Virus record (IMG/VR): IMGVR_UViG_3300032086_003011
Location: 1 to 28,162 of that record
Source: a virus
DNA: 28,162 nucleotides
Strand: one strand, 5' to 3'
A program made the translations under genes and the position numbers. The notes beneath the pieces are model-generated. The model was not told the DNA's origin. It did no database searches and worked only from the letters and a program-made list of their open reading frames with translations. Shown here in pieces: positions 11,827 to 19,777 of this stretch. Numbering within the stretch: the first letter of the stretch is position 1; each line of letters opens with the position of its first letter.

Positions 11827-13992
11827 ATGGCAATAATCTATAGTTACCCTACAGCGACGCCGGTTGGCAGTGATACCATGATCGGTACTCAACAAGCGGT
11901 AGATGAGAGCGGGGACAATTTAACCGTGACGTTTACAGTAGCGTCGATAGCAAACTTTACAAAAGAAAGTATATTTCCGACCCCTGGCACAGTAGGTTAC
12001 TTGCCTGTATTCAGCGGAGGAAGAGCTCTCGCGGATTCGCCTATATTTGTAGATTCATTCGGCTCACCTACTGTAACCACAGTTGACACAAACTTAACTA
12101 TTACAGGTGGATCTTCTGTAAATAATGATTTAACGGTTGGTGGGCAAACTTTAACGGGCACACTGGAAGTAACGACCTCCGCTGGAATACAAGGTGAACT
12201 ATCAATGGATAGTAATATTGATATGACTTTTGATAACCGTATCATTAATCTCCAAAATCCAGTTGATCCGCAAGATGCAGCTACTAAAGCATACGTCGAT
12301 GCCGGAGATGTGGAGTCAGAATTTGCTATCACTTTGCGACAACCAGCCAGGTTCACCGTCGCGGTACAGCCCGGTGATCCAGTTTATATTACAGGATTCA
12401 ATATAGGACAAGGAAGATACGAGGTTGATTTAGCTCAGGCTGGTGATCCAGCTAGAATGCCAGCGGTTGGTGTTGCGGCCGATACATACGGTGCGAATGA
12501 CAACGGGTATATTATAACACATGGAGCCGCCGACGGTATTAATACGAATGCTTTTAATGTTGGTGATACCGTATGGATTGCTCAAGCCGGGGGTTTAACA
12601 AACGTAAGACCAAGCGGAACTAACCTTGTGCAGAATGTCGGTGTCGTTGGGAAGAAGTCAGGTGGCGCAGGCGAGATTGAAGCAATTGCACTTGGCAGAA
12701 CAAATGATGTGCCGAATATCCCAAGAGGCTCTATATGGGTTGGAGATGTTAATGGGGTTGCTAATCCATTGCCAATTGGTACAACCGGACAGATACTAGT
12801 TTCAGACGGAACCGACGTAAACTGGCAGGATGACGATTATATTGATGGCTCAGGTACAGTTAATACTATTTCTTTATTTACAGGAGCGGCTACTATAGGT
12901 GACTCTGCTATTAAACAGCATGATGGTAACAATATTACTATAGGGGCAAACGTAGGCACTGCAACAGGAGCTAACTATACTTTATCTGTGGGTAACAACA
13001 ATAACGTTTCTAGTGGCACAGCAAGAGTTTTAGCTGTAGGGGCTAATAATGCAACAACAGGAACGCCTGTGGACTCAACTGTTATAGGTATAGATAATTC
13101 AGCTAACAGTAGCTATTCATTAACCGTTGGGCAAAACAATCAAACGAATAGCGGAACTAGCTTTGTGGCTGGTATTGATAATATTACTTCTTCAAACGTT
13201 CCAAGACAATTTGTAATCGGTAGAGCAAATAATGTAGATTCTGTCGACACTATTGTTTTAGGTGACAGAAATACAGTTGCGGAAACAGGTGCTGGTTTTG
13301 GGTCTATGATGGTATTTGGGCACTTAAACAATGTTTTAGGCGATCGTATACTTTGTTTAGGTACGTTTAATACTGTAAACAGCGATAACCAAGGAGCCTA
13401 TATTATTGGTGTTAATAGCAGCTCTACTGCTGATAGAACATATTCAGTTGGTCAACAAAATGCAATTACTGGTAATGAGTCATACGCTTTTGGAAAGTCT
13501 AATACAATTGCCGCCGCCGCATCTGCAGCCGTTGGTACTAACAATAGCATATCTGCTGTTGAAAAAGCATATGCATTTGGTTTTGGAAATGATAATATTA
13601 ATTTTAAATCATTTGCAATAGGGGATAATAACGATGTTTTAAGTACGCAAAGAACTTATTTAATCGGTAGAGAAAATAAACCCGCTACAGACAATACCAT
13701 TATTTTAGGGCAATTTTCTGATCCTACTGTCCTTAGAACGAATAACACAAACGGCAGGTCAACCGTAGCTTTTGCAGTTGGTTCAAACAATGGAGCAAGA
13801 CGAACAGCTTGGGAATTCAGAGGCAAACAAACATCCACGGGAGGCACAAGTGCGGGAGACTCTATGCAGATTATGGCGTGGGCTTTATTGTATAGTACCT
13901 CTTACGCAGACGATACAGCAGCAGCAGCAGGTGGTGTTGAAGTAGGACAATTATATAGAACTGGAAGTACGGTTAAAATAAGAATGACATAA
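11827..13992 (+). CDS. Second fibre/adhesin protein with YadA-like beta-roll repeats
   Basis: 721 residues. N-terminal anchor I-Y-S-Y-P-T-A-T-P-V-G-S-D resembling the preceding fibre, then a linker with D-A-A-T-K-A-Y-V-D (147-155), common in phage fibres. A beta-rich domain (about 165-300) with V-Q-P-G-D-P-V-Y-I-T-G follows. From about 373 to 655 come many short repeats of the type x-x-[AV]-x-G-x-x-N-x-[VIA] (S-V-G-N-N-N-N-V, A-V-G-A-N-N-A, A-F-G-K-S-N-T-I, A-I-G-D-N-N-D-V), which match the left-handed beta-roll of YadA/Hep-Hag adhesin heads. No S74 domain. Likely part of the host-binding apparatus together with the upstream fibre, one base away. Confidence 0.85.
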   Translation: MAIIYSYPTATPVGSDTMIGTQQAVDESGDNLTVTFTVASIANFTKESIFPTPGTVGYLPVFSGGRALADSPIFVDSFGSPTVTTVDTNLTITGGSSVNNDLTVGGQTLTGTLEVTTSAGIQGELSMDSNIDMTFDNRIINLQNPVDPQDAATKAYVDAGDVESEFAITLRQPARFTVAVQPGDPVYITGFNIGQGRYEVDLAQAGDPARMPAVGVAADTYGANDNGYIITHGAADGINTNAFNVGDTVWIAQAGGLTNVRPSGTNLVQNVGVVGKKSGGAGEIEAIALGRTNDVPNIPRGSIWVGDVNGVANPLPIGTTGQILVSDGTDVNWQDDDYIDGSGTVNTISLFTGAATIGDSAIKQHDGNNITIGANVGTATGANYTLSVGNNNNVSSGTARVLAVGANNATTGTPVDSTVIGIDNSANSSYSLTVGQNNQTNSGTSFVAGIDNITSSNVPRQFVIGRANNVDSVDTIVLGDRNTVAETGAGFGSMMVFGHLNNVLGDRILCLGTFNTVNSDNQGAYIIGVNSSSTADRTYSVGQQNAITGNESYAFGKSNTIAAAASAAVGTNNSISAVEKAYAFGFGNDNINFKSFAIGDNNDVLSTQRTYLIGRENKPATDNTIILGQFSDPTVLRTNNTNGRSTVAFAVGSNNGARRTAWEFRGKQTSTGGTSAGDSMQIMAWALLYSTSYADDTAAAAGGVEVGQLYRTGSTVKIRMT

Positions 13993-14002
13993 AACAAAGC
14001 AA

Positions 14003-14317
14003 ATGGCAAATTGGAAAGTATTAGAAATGAATCACCGAGTATCAGATGGATATGTAGTAGAAGTCACTACGGCGTGTGAGAAAAAAGACGGCCCTGGTTA
14101 TGCTCGTAAGGTGTTTATTAGTGAGTACGAGGGCATGCCGGAAACTGGCTATATCCCTTATGAAGATCTTACTGAAGAAGTAGTATTGAGCTGGGTTAAA
14201 GATGATCTGGGGGCTGGGGTTGTTTTACAAACAGAAACAAATATAGACGCAGCAGCTTTAGCTAACAAGGAAGCTATTGTGAATGCCCCGCTTAAAAGTG
14301 GGATGCCATGGGTGTAA
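14003..14317 (+). CDS. Conserved phage protein near fibre genes (DUF7936-like)
   Basis: 104 residues: D-G-Y-V-V-E-V-T-T-A-C-E-K (15-27), then I-P-Y-E-D-L-T-E-E-V-V-L-S-W-V-K-D-D-L-G and a C-terminal L-K-S-G-M-P-W. This layout matches small proteins conserved next to fibre genes in many aquatic phages. Function unproven; possibly a fibre-assembly or connector component. Confidence 0.75.
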   Translation: MANWKVLEMNHRVSDGYVVEVTTACEKKDGPGYARKVFISEYEGMPETGYIPYEDLTEEVVLSWVKDDLGAGVVLQTETNIDAAALANKEAIVNAPLKSGMPWV

Positions 14318-14397
14318 AAACCGATAAAAACCGGTAATATATAAAATATACCCTGCTCGGGATAGAGCAAACCATTAATAACATAAAACCAAAACCA
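14318..14397 (+). promoter_or_regulatory. Possible regulatory intergenic stretch
   Basis: 80 bp with ACCG...CGGT (14320-14335), an AT-only run containing TAATATATAAAATATA, then the hairpin TGCTC-GGGATA-GAGCA (14354-14369). It could be an internal promoter or a processing hairpin; there is no T tract for an intrinsic terminator. Confidence 0.3.
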
Positions 14398-14679
14398 ATG
14401 ACACTATTTTATTCGACTAGTACGTGGAGTAGTCAACCACAAGTATCCGATGAAACCAAAGCCTTATGGGAACAAGCGACCCAAAAAGTAAATTGGCGCA
14501 TTGTGCAATTGCCAAATGGTTATTATCAAACCGAGTTTAAAAAAGACGACGAATGGGTTGATGTAACTCGGCGCGAAACAATAGAGGGCGCAGAGCAAGC
14601 GATCGATGCTTCTATTGACCATTACAGCAAAAAGCTTGGATTTTTAAAAGGCCCTAAGGTTGTAAAAACTTTTGAATAG
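14398..14679 (+). CDS. Hypothetical protein
   Basis: 93 residues, starting M-T-L-F-Y-S-T-S-T-W, with L-P-N-G-Y-Y-Q-T-E-F and T-I-E-G-A-E-Q-A-I-D-A-S-I. A small alpha/beta domain of unknown function lying directly before groEL, separated by a 33-base AT-rich leader. Confidence 0.75.
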   Translation: MTLFYSTSTWSSQPQVSDETKALWEQATQKVNWRIVQLPNGYYQTEFKKDDEWVDVTRRETIEGAEQAIDASIDHYSKKLGFLKGPKVVKTFE

Positions 14680-14712
14680 ACTAATTCATAATATAATTTA
14701 ATTTAATCTAAT

Positions 14713-16254
14713 ATGTCTGACGCAATAGTTAAGAATTTAAACTTTGGCAGCGAAGCTAAAGAAAAAATCTTTAATGGAATAACAAAATTAACAAAGGCCG
14801 TAAGTTCTACACTCGGAGCAAGCGGCCAATGTGTAATCCTTGAAGATGATAGAGGAAAGCCTGTTATCACCAAAGATGGTGTTACCGTAGCGAACAATAT
14901 AATTTTACTAGACCCAGTAGAAAATATGGGAGCTACTCTAATTAAGCAGGCTGCACAGCGAACAGTAAGCGAGGCTGGTGATGGAACCACCACAGCGACG
15001 GTGCTGGCGCACGCTATACTTGAAAAAGCATACCAAGCGCTTAAGTCACAAAGCTCTCGTAATTTAAAGGGTGGTATTACCACTGGCGTTGAAAAAGTAA
15101 TAAAGCACCTAGAAAAAAACGCAATTGAAGTAACAGATGATATGATTGATCAGGTTGCTACAATATCTGCTAATAATGATGCTGAACTGGGTAAAACTAT
15201 AAGTGACGCATTTAAGGCTGTAGATAAAACAGGTATTGTCATAATGCAGGAGACAGACCAACCCAATACCACGATAGAACTGGTTGATGGCTTGCAGTAT
15301 GATAAGGGTTTAAAAACACATCACTTCATTACTAATAAAGATTCTGGTAGTGCTGTTTTAGAAAAACCACTTGTGCTTATAGTAGAGTCGCCAATACCAA
15401 ACATACGCAGAATACAAAATATACTGGAGTATGTAATTAAAAATAAAAGATCATTGCTTATTATTGCAGATGTGGAGCCACAGGTTCTAAATACTCTCGC
15501 GATGAACAAGGTTAAAGGAAATCTTAATATAAATATTATTGATCTTCCCACATATGGTATAAGCCGAAAAGAAATGGCTATGGACTTAGCAATGATGACG
15601 GGAGCTAAAATAATTAATGAAGAGCTTGGCGATGATATGGATTTTATCAATCCGGAGTTTTTAGGCGAATGTGTAAGAGCTACGACCACTAATGATGAAA
15701 CTATATTGCAAGTTAATCGTAATAGCGAAGAAATAGACGAGCAAATAGCAAGTATTAAAGAGGAGCTTGAAAAACCTTCGCTTGCTGGCGTTAGAGTCCG
15801 GCTTGAAAAACGATTAGCCCGACTAACAGCTAAAATGGCTGTAGTAAAAGTCGGTGCAAATTCCGAAGTAGAATTAAAAGAAAAACGCGATAGAGTAGAA
15901 GACGCTATATGTGCTACGAAAGCCGCAATAAAAGAAGGTATTGTACCTGGAGGAGGTATTGCTTTGCTTAATGCATTTAATGCTATTACAGCTAAAAACG
16001 AGGGCGAAGAAGTTTTGTTTGAAGCAATTAAAGCTCCATATGAAACAATCCTCAAAAATGCAGATTTAGATATTGTTTATCCCCAAACAAAAAATAAGGG
16101 GTTAAATGTTGTTACAGGTAAAGACGTGAATATGGTGCGCGCGGGCATTATCGATCCTTTATTGGTTACTAAAAGTGCACTTCGAAACGCGGCTTCAGTA
16201 GCTACAACAATACTATCAACTGATTGTGTAATTAATAACTTAAGAGTACAATGA
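14713..16254 (+). CDS. groEL: Phage chaperonin GroEL (Cpn60)
   Basis: 513 residues, a complete group I chaperonin. ATP-site features are present: I-T-K-D55-G-V-T, G-D90-G-T-T-T (ATP/Mg binding), R-V-E-D397 (catalytic Asp equivalent), V-P-G-G-G (411-415) and A-G-I-I-D-P near 477-482. The apical domain (about 190-380) keeps the N-I-R-R-I and N-I-N-I-I-D segments at lower similarity. It lacks the Gly-Gly-Met C-terminal tail of bacterial GroEL. Its stop overlaps the groES start (ATGA), so the two are coupled. Among fibre, holin and head genes, its likely clients are the large fibres or the capsid protein. Confidence 0.95.
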   Translation: MSDAIVKNLNFGSEAKEKIFNGITKLTKAVSSTLGASGQCVILEDDRGKPVITKDGVTVANNIILLDPVENMGATLIKQAAQRTVSEAGDGTTTATVLAHAILEKAYQALKSQSSRNLKGGITTGVEKVIKHLEKNAIEVTDDMIDQVATISANNDAELGKTISDAFKAVDKTGIVIMQETDQPNTTIELVDGLQYDKGLKTHHFITNKDSGSAVLEKPLVLIVESPIPNIRRIQNILEYVIKNKRSLLIIADVEPQVLNTLAMNKVKGNLNINIIDLPTYGISRKEMAMDLAMMTGAKIINEELGDDMDFINPEFLGECVRATTTNDETILQVNRNSEEIDEQIASIKEELEKPSLAGVRVRLEKRLARLTAKMAVVKVGANSEVELKEKRDRVEDAICATKAAIKEGIVPGGGIALLNAFNAITAKNEGEEVLFEAIKAPYETILKNADLDIVYPQTKNKGLNVVTGKDVNMVRAGIIDPLLVTKSALRNAASVATTILSTDCVINNLRVQ

Positions 16255-16511
16255 AAGCAGTAGGTAGATATTTAGTTGTAACAAAAGAAAAAGATAAACC
16301 AGCAGAAACAAAAGGTGGTTTACTATTAGCGCAATCGCAAAAAGAAGATATAAGATATTCAGAAGCTACGGTAATATCCGTAGGAGATGAAGTAATTGGT
16401 ATTTCAGAAAACGATCGTATATATTATGATCGGCATGCTGGGCATCAAATAGAATTTGATGAAGTTATATACCAAGTAATCAAAGCGCAAGATGTAGTCG
16501 TTATATTATGA
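16251..16511 (+). CDS. groES: Phage co-chaperonin GroES (Cpn10)
   Basis: 86 residues, caps the GroEL ring. The mobile loop (about 14-30) carries A-E-T-K-G-G-L-L-L, where L24-L26 replaces the usual hydrophobic I-V-L contact with GroEL. The core has V-I-S-V-G-D-E-V, D-R-I-Y-Y-D and Y-Q-V-I-K-A-Q-D-V-V-V-I-L typical of Cpn10. It lies after groEL, the reverse of the common bacterial groES-groEL order. Confidence 0.92.
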   Translation: MKAVGRYLVVTKEKDKPAETKGGLLLAQSQKEDIRYSEATVISVGDEVIGISENDRIYYDRHAGHQIEFDEVIYQVIKAQDVVVIL

Positions 16512-16951
16512 AAAAAATAAAGGCTTCAGATCTGCGTGATTCGAAAGTATTGAAGCATTACCGTATTGTGCGTAAATGGATATGTAGAAACTACGGAATA
16601 AATGATGCGGATTTGGAGCTTTTAGTTTTTTTAGATTGTCAAGGTTTTTTTAGCAAAACAGACTTTAAGCTTGATACATATGCGTACAGCTGGGACAACA
16701 ATCGTTTTTCCAGGTTATTAAAAGAAGGGTGGATAGTTGTATGGCGTCATGGCAATAAAAAGCTACGTCAGGGAAGCTTATATAAGGTTTCTTTGAAAAC
16801 AACTCAGCTACTGTCTCGCATGTACCGAATATTGACCGGGGAAGAAGATATTCCGACCGGCGCCACGCAAAATGTAATTAAAAGTAAAGCATATACAGAC
16901 AGAATGCTCCAAGTCGCAATAAAAAGAATAAACAACGATAAACATAAATGA
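16508..16951 (+). CDS. Winged-helix (MarR-like) DNA-binding protein
   Basis: 147 residues. Y-G-I-N-D-A-D-L-E-L-L-V-F-L (30-43), then D-N-N-R-F-S-R-L-L-K-E-G-W-I-V-V-W-R and a wing G-S-L-Y-K-V-S resemble the helix-turn-helix plus wing of MarR-like domains. A basic C-terminal tail follows. Possibly a late-gene regulator or a minor virion DNA-binding protein. ATGA overlap with groES. Confidence 0.7.
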   Translation: MKKIKASDLRDSKVLKHYRIVRKWICRNYGINDADLELLVFLDCQGFFSKTDFKLDTYAYSWDNNRFSRLLKEGWIVVWRHGNKKLRQGSLYKVSLKTTQLLSRMYRILTGEEDIPTGATQNVIKSKAYTDRMLQVAIKRINNDKHK

Positions 16952-16952
16952 T

Positions 16953-17249
16953 ATGGCTTATAATAAAAGCAACAACCCAATTATGCGCTTAGGCGGAGAA
17001 CTTCCGGTTGACCCTTTAACGGGGATGCCTGTTCAAACAACTTTAACACCGCCTAGGGTATCTCCAATTGCTGGTGGTTTTTCTGAAAACACTCAAGGGA
17101 CTATACAGAATCTTATGGGAACTTCTGATATGCGTCAATACGCAGCGGGAGGCACAAACGCTCCGTTGTTTTTCAAAGACCAAACAGGTGACGGGAAAAT
17201 AACCAGAGCAGACGTAATAAAAGCTAGAACAGAAGGATATAAAAAATAA
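16953..17249 (+). CDS. Small late protein with EF-hand-like calcium loop
   Basis: 98 residues. An unstructured Pro/Gly-rich N-terminal two thirds (M-R-L-G-G-E-L-P-V-D-P, T-L-T-P-P-R-V-S-P) then D-Q-T-G-D-G-K-I-T-R-A-D, which fits an EF-hand or dockerin-type calcium loop (positions 1, 3, 5, 6, 8 and 12), followed by a helix. Perhaps a virion component that docks through calcium; no family recognised. Confidence 0.7.
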   Translation: MAYNKSNNPIMRLGGELPVDPLTGMPVQTTLTPPRVSPIAGGFSENTQGTIQNLMGTSDMRQYAAGGTNAPLFFKDQTGDGKITRADVIKARTEGYKK

Positions 17250-17255
17250 ATAATT

Positions 17256-17450
17256 ATGGCAAAACAGGATTATAAAAAGCCCTTACAGGGTACTGTAGGA
17301 GAATCTCATGTATGGGATGGGCCTATAGATTTGGATCAATTCCCAAAAGGCAAAGGAAGTAATCGTGGGCCACAGGGGATGCAAATTAGTAAAGCGGACT
17401 GTGGGTGTGACGGTTTAAAAGGGCCAATTACTCAACGAGCAAAAGGATAG
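17256..17450 (+). CDS. Small hypothetical late protein
   Basis: 64 residues, Gly/Lys-rich, with a C-G-C near the end (K-A-D-C-G-C-D-G-L-K-G). Probably largely unstructured; unknown function. Closely spaced in the late string. Confidence 0.65.
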   Translation: MAKQDYKKPLQGTVGESHVWDGPIDLDQFPKGKGSNRGPQGMQISKADCGCDGLKGPITQRAKG

Positions 17451-17452
17451 TT

Positions 17453-17770
17453 ATGGCTTATATTCAGCATAATTCACCGTTTCTTAAAAAGGGCGATGCT
17501 CCGTCTAGAAAAAAATCTAAGGGGTATTACGCGGATGTAAAAGAAGGTGGCGGTACAGGATCTAAAGCTGGTGGCGGTATGACTGAAAAAGGTGTTAAAA
17601 AATACCGCAAGGACAACCCCGGTAGTAAACTATCAACAGCGGTAACAACGCCTCCATCAGAACTTAAAAAAGGAAGTAAAGCGTGGAAGCGTAGAAAATC
17701 ATTTTGCGCAAGGTCTAAAGGCTGGAAGTCTGAAAGAGGTAGAGCTGCGCGAAGAAAATGGAATTGTTAA
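17453..17770 (+). CDS. Basic Cys-containing phage protein (DUF6321-like)
   Basis: 105 residues, basic. The C-terminal block W-K-R-R-K-S-F-C-A-R-S-K-G-W-K then R-A-A-R-R-K-W-N-C matches a motif I recall in aquatic phage proteins annotated DUF6321, with two conserved cysteines. Gly-rich centre (G-G-G-T-G-S-K-A-G-G-G). Likely nucleic-acid binding or a minor virion protein; function unproven. Confidence 0.75.
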   Translation: MAYIQHNSPFLKKGDAPSRKKSKGYYADVKEGGGTGSKAGGGMTEKGVKKYRKDNPGSKLSTAVTTPPSELKKGSKAWKRRKSFCARSKGWKSERGRAARRKWNC

Positions 17771-17771
17771 T

Positions 17772-18092
17772 ATGGCATTTAAAATGAAACCATCTCCGTT
17801 TCGAATGAACGAGACACCCGTATATTACGTGGACATGGAAGATGGTGTTTTAGGAAAAGCTAATAATAACGGTACAATTATAATTGATCAGAACCTATCG
17901 CCAATTAAGGCCAAGGAAGTGATTAATCATGAGCAAGTGCATATAGATCAAATGCGCAGAGGCGATCTTGATTATGATGATAAAAATGTATATTGGAAGG
18001 GTAAGGTAATACCTCGCTCTAGTATTAAAGAAGGAGCAAAAAACTTACCTTGGGAAAAAGAAGCATATAATAAATCAAAACAACAAAAATAA
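17772..18092 (+). CDS. Small HExxH protein (putative metallopeptidase)
   Basis: 106 residues. V-I-N-H53-E-Q-V-H57 is a zincin HExxH motif within a helix; the downstream W-E-K-E-A-Y (94-99) offers Glu95/Glu97 as a third zinc ligand. The size is that of a minimal zincin core. Could process virion proteins or attack the cell wall during entry, but the activity is inferred only from motifs. Confidence 0.72.
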   Translation: MAFKMKPSPFRMNETPVYYVDMEDGVLGKANNNGTIIIDQNLSPIKAKEVINHEQVHIDQMRRGDLDYDDKNVYWKGKVIPRSSIKEGAKNLPWEKEAYNKSKQQK

Positions 18093-18098
18093 AACAAA

Positions 18099-18893
18099 AT
18101 GGGATACACTCAAAAGTATGGCTCTGTAGCCAAAATGAACAGTAAAAAAGCCGGACTTGGCCATAGCGATTCGGTGGCTTTGCAAACAGATCCGCCAGGA
18201 GATAAGAAAAAAGACAAATTGCCTTCTTATGAAACAACAACTTATGAAGCTAGCGCTTCTGGAGGTGGTAGCGGTCAAAAGACAAAAAAAGTAACAAAAG
18301 AAGTTTATACTCCACCTACCAGAACTAAGGCGGGGGATGAAGCTTACGCTAAGCTTAGCCCTCAACAAAGAAAAGCGCAAGATGCTAAGTATAAAAAACT
18401 AGCTACAAAAAAGGTGACCACTGAAGTTCCTGTTTCTAGCAGTGACCAAACTAAAGAAAAGCTATCAACTAAAAGGACTACTATTGGAACTCAAACAATG
18501 GGGCAAGTCGAAAAAGCAGGTCAAATTCAAGCAAAGAATAGAGCAAGCAAAATGAGGGCACAAAAAGAAGCTGCTTTAATACAAGCTAAAAAAGATAGTA
18601 TCTCTGCAGCTAACAAAAAAATGGCTTCATTTCCTACCGATGTGGCTAGGGCATCTGAACAAGGGCGTAGAATTGCTACAGCAGCTGGCGAAAAAGCGGG
18701 ATACGCTTCTTTGCGTAGGAGTGGTTCTTATGACGCTGGTCAAGCAAGAGAACAATTTAACCCTCGTTTCGGCCAAATGAAATATGACACTAAGGTTGTA
18801 CAAGAAAAAGGGCTTTTCAAAAAAGAAAAGAAACAAAAAATCAAACTCGGCCGGGACATGAAAGTTGGTAAATCCGGCGGCTATGCTAAATAA
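18099..18893 (+). CDS. Lysine-rich low-complexity late protein
   Basis: 264 residues, strongly basic and poor in large hydrophobics, with several Lys/Thr stretches (K-T-K-K-V-T-K-E-V, K-L-A-T-K-K-V-T-T-E-V) and a long helix (K-M-R-A-Q-K-E-A-A-L-I-Q-A-K-K). Resembles internal or ejected virion proteins in composition; no domain recognised. Its stop overlaps the holin start (TAATG). Confidence 0.7.
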   Translation: MGYTQKYGSVAKMNSKKAGLGHSDSVALQTDPPGDKKKDKLPSYETTTYEASASGGGSGQKTKKVTKEVYTPPTRTKAGDEAYAKLSPQQRKAQDAKYKKLATKKVTTEVPVSSSDQTKEKLSTKRTTIGTQTMGQVEKAGQIQAKNRASKMRAQKEAALIQAKKDSISAANKKMASFPTDVARASEQGRRIATAAGEKAGYASLRRSGSYDAGQAREQFNPRFGQMKYDTKVVQEKGLFKKEKKQKIKLGRDMKVGKSGGYAK

Positions 18894-19291
18894 TGAAAAA
18901 ACTTATTCAATTAATAACCGGAGGTCTTATTAAAGACATTGGTAATGTAATAGACAAACTTACTACAACCGACGAGGAAAGACTTGCGGCTAAACAAAAA
19001 ATTGAAGAGTTATTAGAGCAGGCGGATAAAGACGCTCAAGATCAAGTAACGAAAAGATGGGAGTTGGATATGCAATCCGACTCCTTCCTTTCGAAAAATA
19101 TCCGACCGCTTGTGCTTATATACTTAACCTTTATATTCACTATATTATCTTTTTTTGATGGCAATATAGGCGGATTCCAGGTTGATGAAGCATATATCCC
19201 AATTTTTCAATCATTGCTTATAACTGTATATGGCGCTTATTTTGTTGGGCGTACCTGGGAAAAAAGCAGGAAAGTAAGTGATAATAAGTAA
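18893..19291 (+). CDS. Holin (3TM-type)
   Basis: 132 residues. N-terminal amphipathic region (L-I-Q-L-I-T-G-G-L-I) and a charged helix (20-55), then W56-E-L-D-M-Q-S-D-S and N-I-R-P-L, followed by two hydrophobic segments at about 72-88 and 101-120 and a basic tail. The signature before the membrane segments fits the Holin_3TMs family, which makes the lesion in the inner membrane that starts lysis. No endolysin is evident beside it. Confidence 0.85.
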   Translation: MKKLIQLITGGLIKDIGNVIDKLTTTDEERLAAKQKIEELLEQADKDAQDQVTKRWELDMQSDSFLSKNIRPLVLIYLTFIFTILSFFDGNIGGFQVDEAYIPIFQSLLITVYGAYFVGRTWEKSRKVSDNK

Positions 19292-19320
19292 GTTACTAAT
19301 AATTAATTAAATTAAATCAA

Positions 19321-19557
19321 ATGACAAAAATTAAAGACGAACAATTAACTAAAGTGCGTGAGCAACAAACCAAACTAAATGAGTTACTAAATCAAATGGG
19401 TTACTTAGAAGCTCAAAAACACGGGTTGCTACACGAATTCGCTAATGTAAACAAAGAGGTTGAGGATTATAAAAAAGAACTTGAAGCAGAATATGGTCAA
19501 GTAAATATTAATCTCGAGACCGGGGAGTATACGGAAATCAAGAAAGAGAATGCATAA
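19321..19557 (+). CDS. Coiled-coil late protein
   Basis: 78 residues. A heptad helix (L-T-K-V-R-E-Q-Q-T-K-L-N-E-L-L) and a second helix (V-N-K-E-V-E-D-Y-K-K-E-L-E), then Y-G-Q-V-N-I-N-L-E-T-G-E-Y-T. Proteins of this shape are common in late regions of aquatic phages; role unknown. An AT-only leader precedes it. Confidence 0.75.
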   Translation: MTKIKDEQLTKVREQQTKLNELLNQMGYLEAQKHGLLHEFANVNKEVEDYKKELEAEYGQVNINLETGEYTEIKKENA

Positions 19558-19777
19558 CGTTATAAGAAAGATCAGTATTGGGTCTGACTACAAGAATGAC
19601 GCTATGCATTATTCTATTGGGCAGCAAGTGTACGGTGGTCATGAAATAGCGGACATATTGTTTGAAGATAGTGATTCTTCTTATAATATATACATAAAGA
19701 AAAACAATGAGGTATTGCCATGGAAGAAGTTTAATTCTAACATGGCCATATCTATTGAGTATGACCTAGAGTATTGA
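19550..19777 (+). CDS. Conserved small phage protein
   Basis: 75 residues starting M-H-N-V-I-R-K-I-S-I-G, with Y-K-N-D-A-M-H-Y-S-I-G-Q and Y-N-I-Y-I-K-K-N. Compact beta-rich protein, function unknown. Overlaps both neighbours by a few bases. Confidence 0.72.
   Translation: MHNVIRKISIGSDYKNDAMHYSIGQQVYGGHEIADILFEDSDSSYNIYIKKNNEVLPWKKFNSNMAISIEYDLEY

Noticed and set aside
15321-16055. Leftward frame of 244 residues antisense to groEL
   Set aside because: A shadow of the groEL coding frame; Ser/Ile/Leu-rich composition without any domain.
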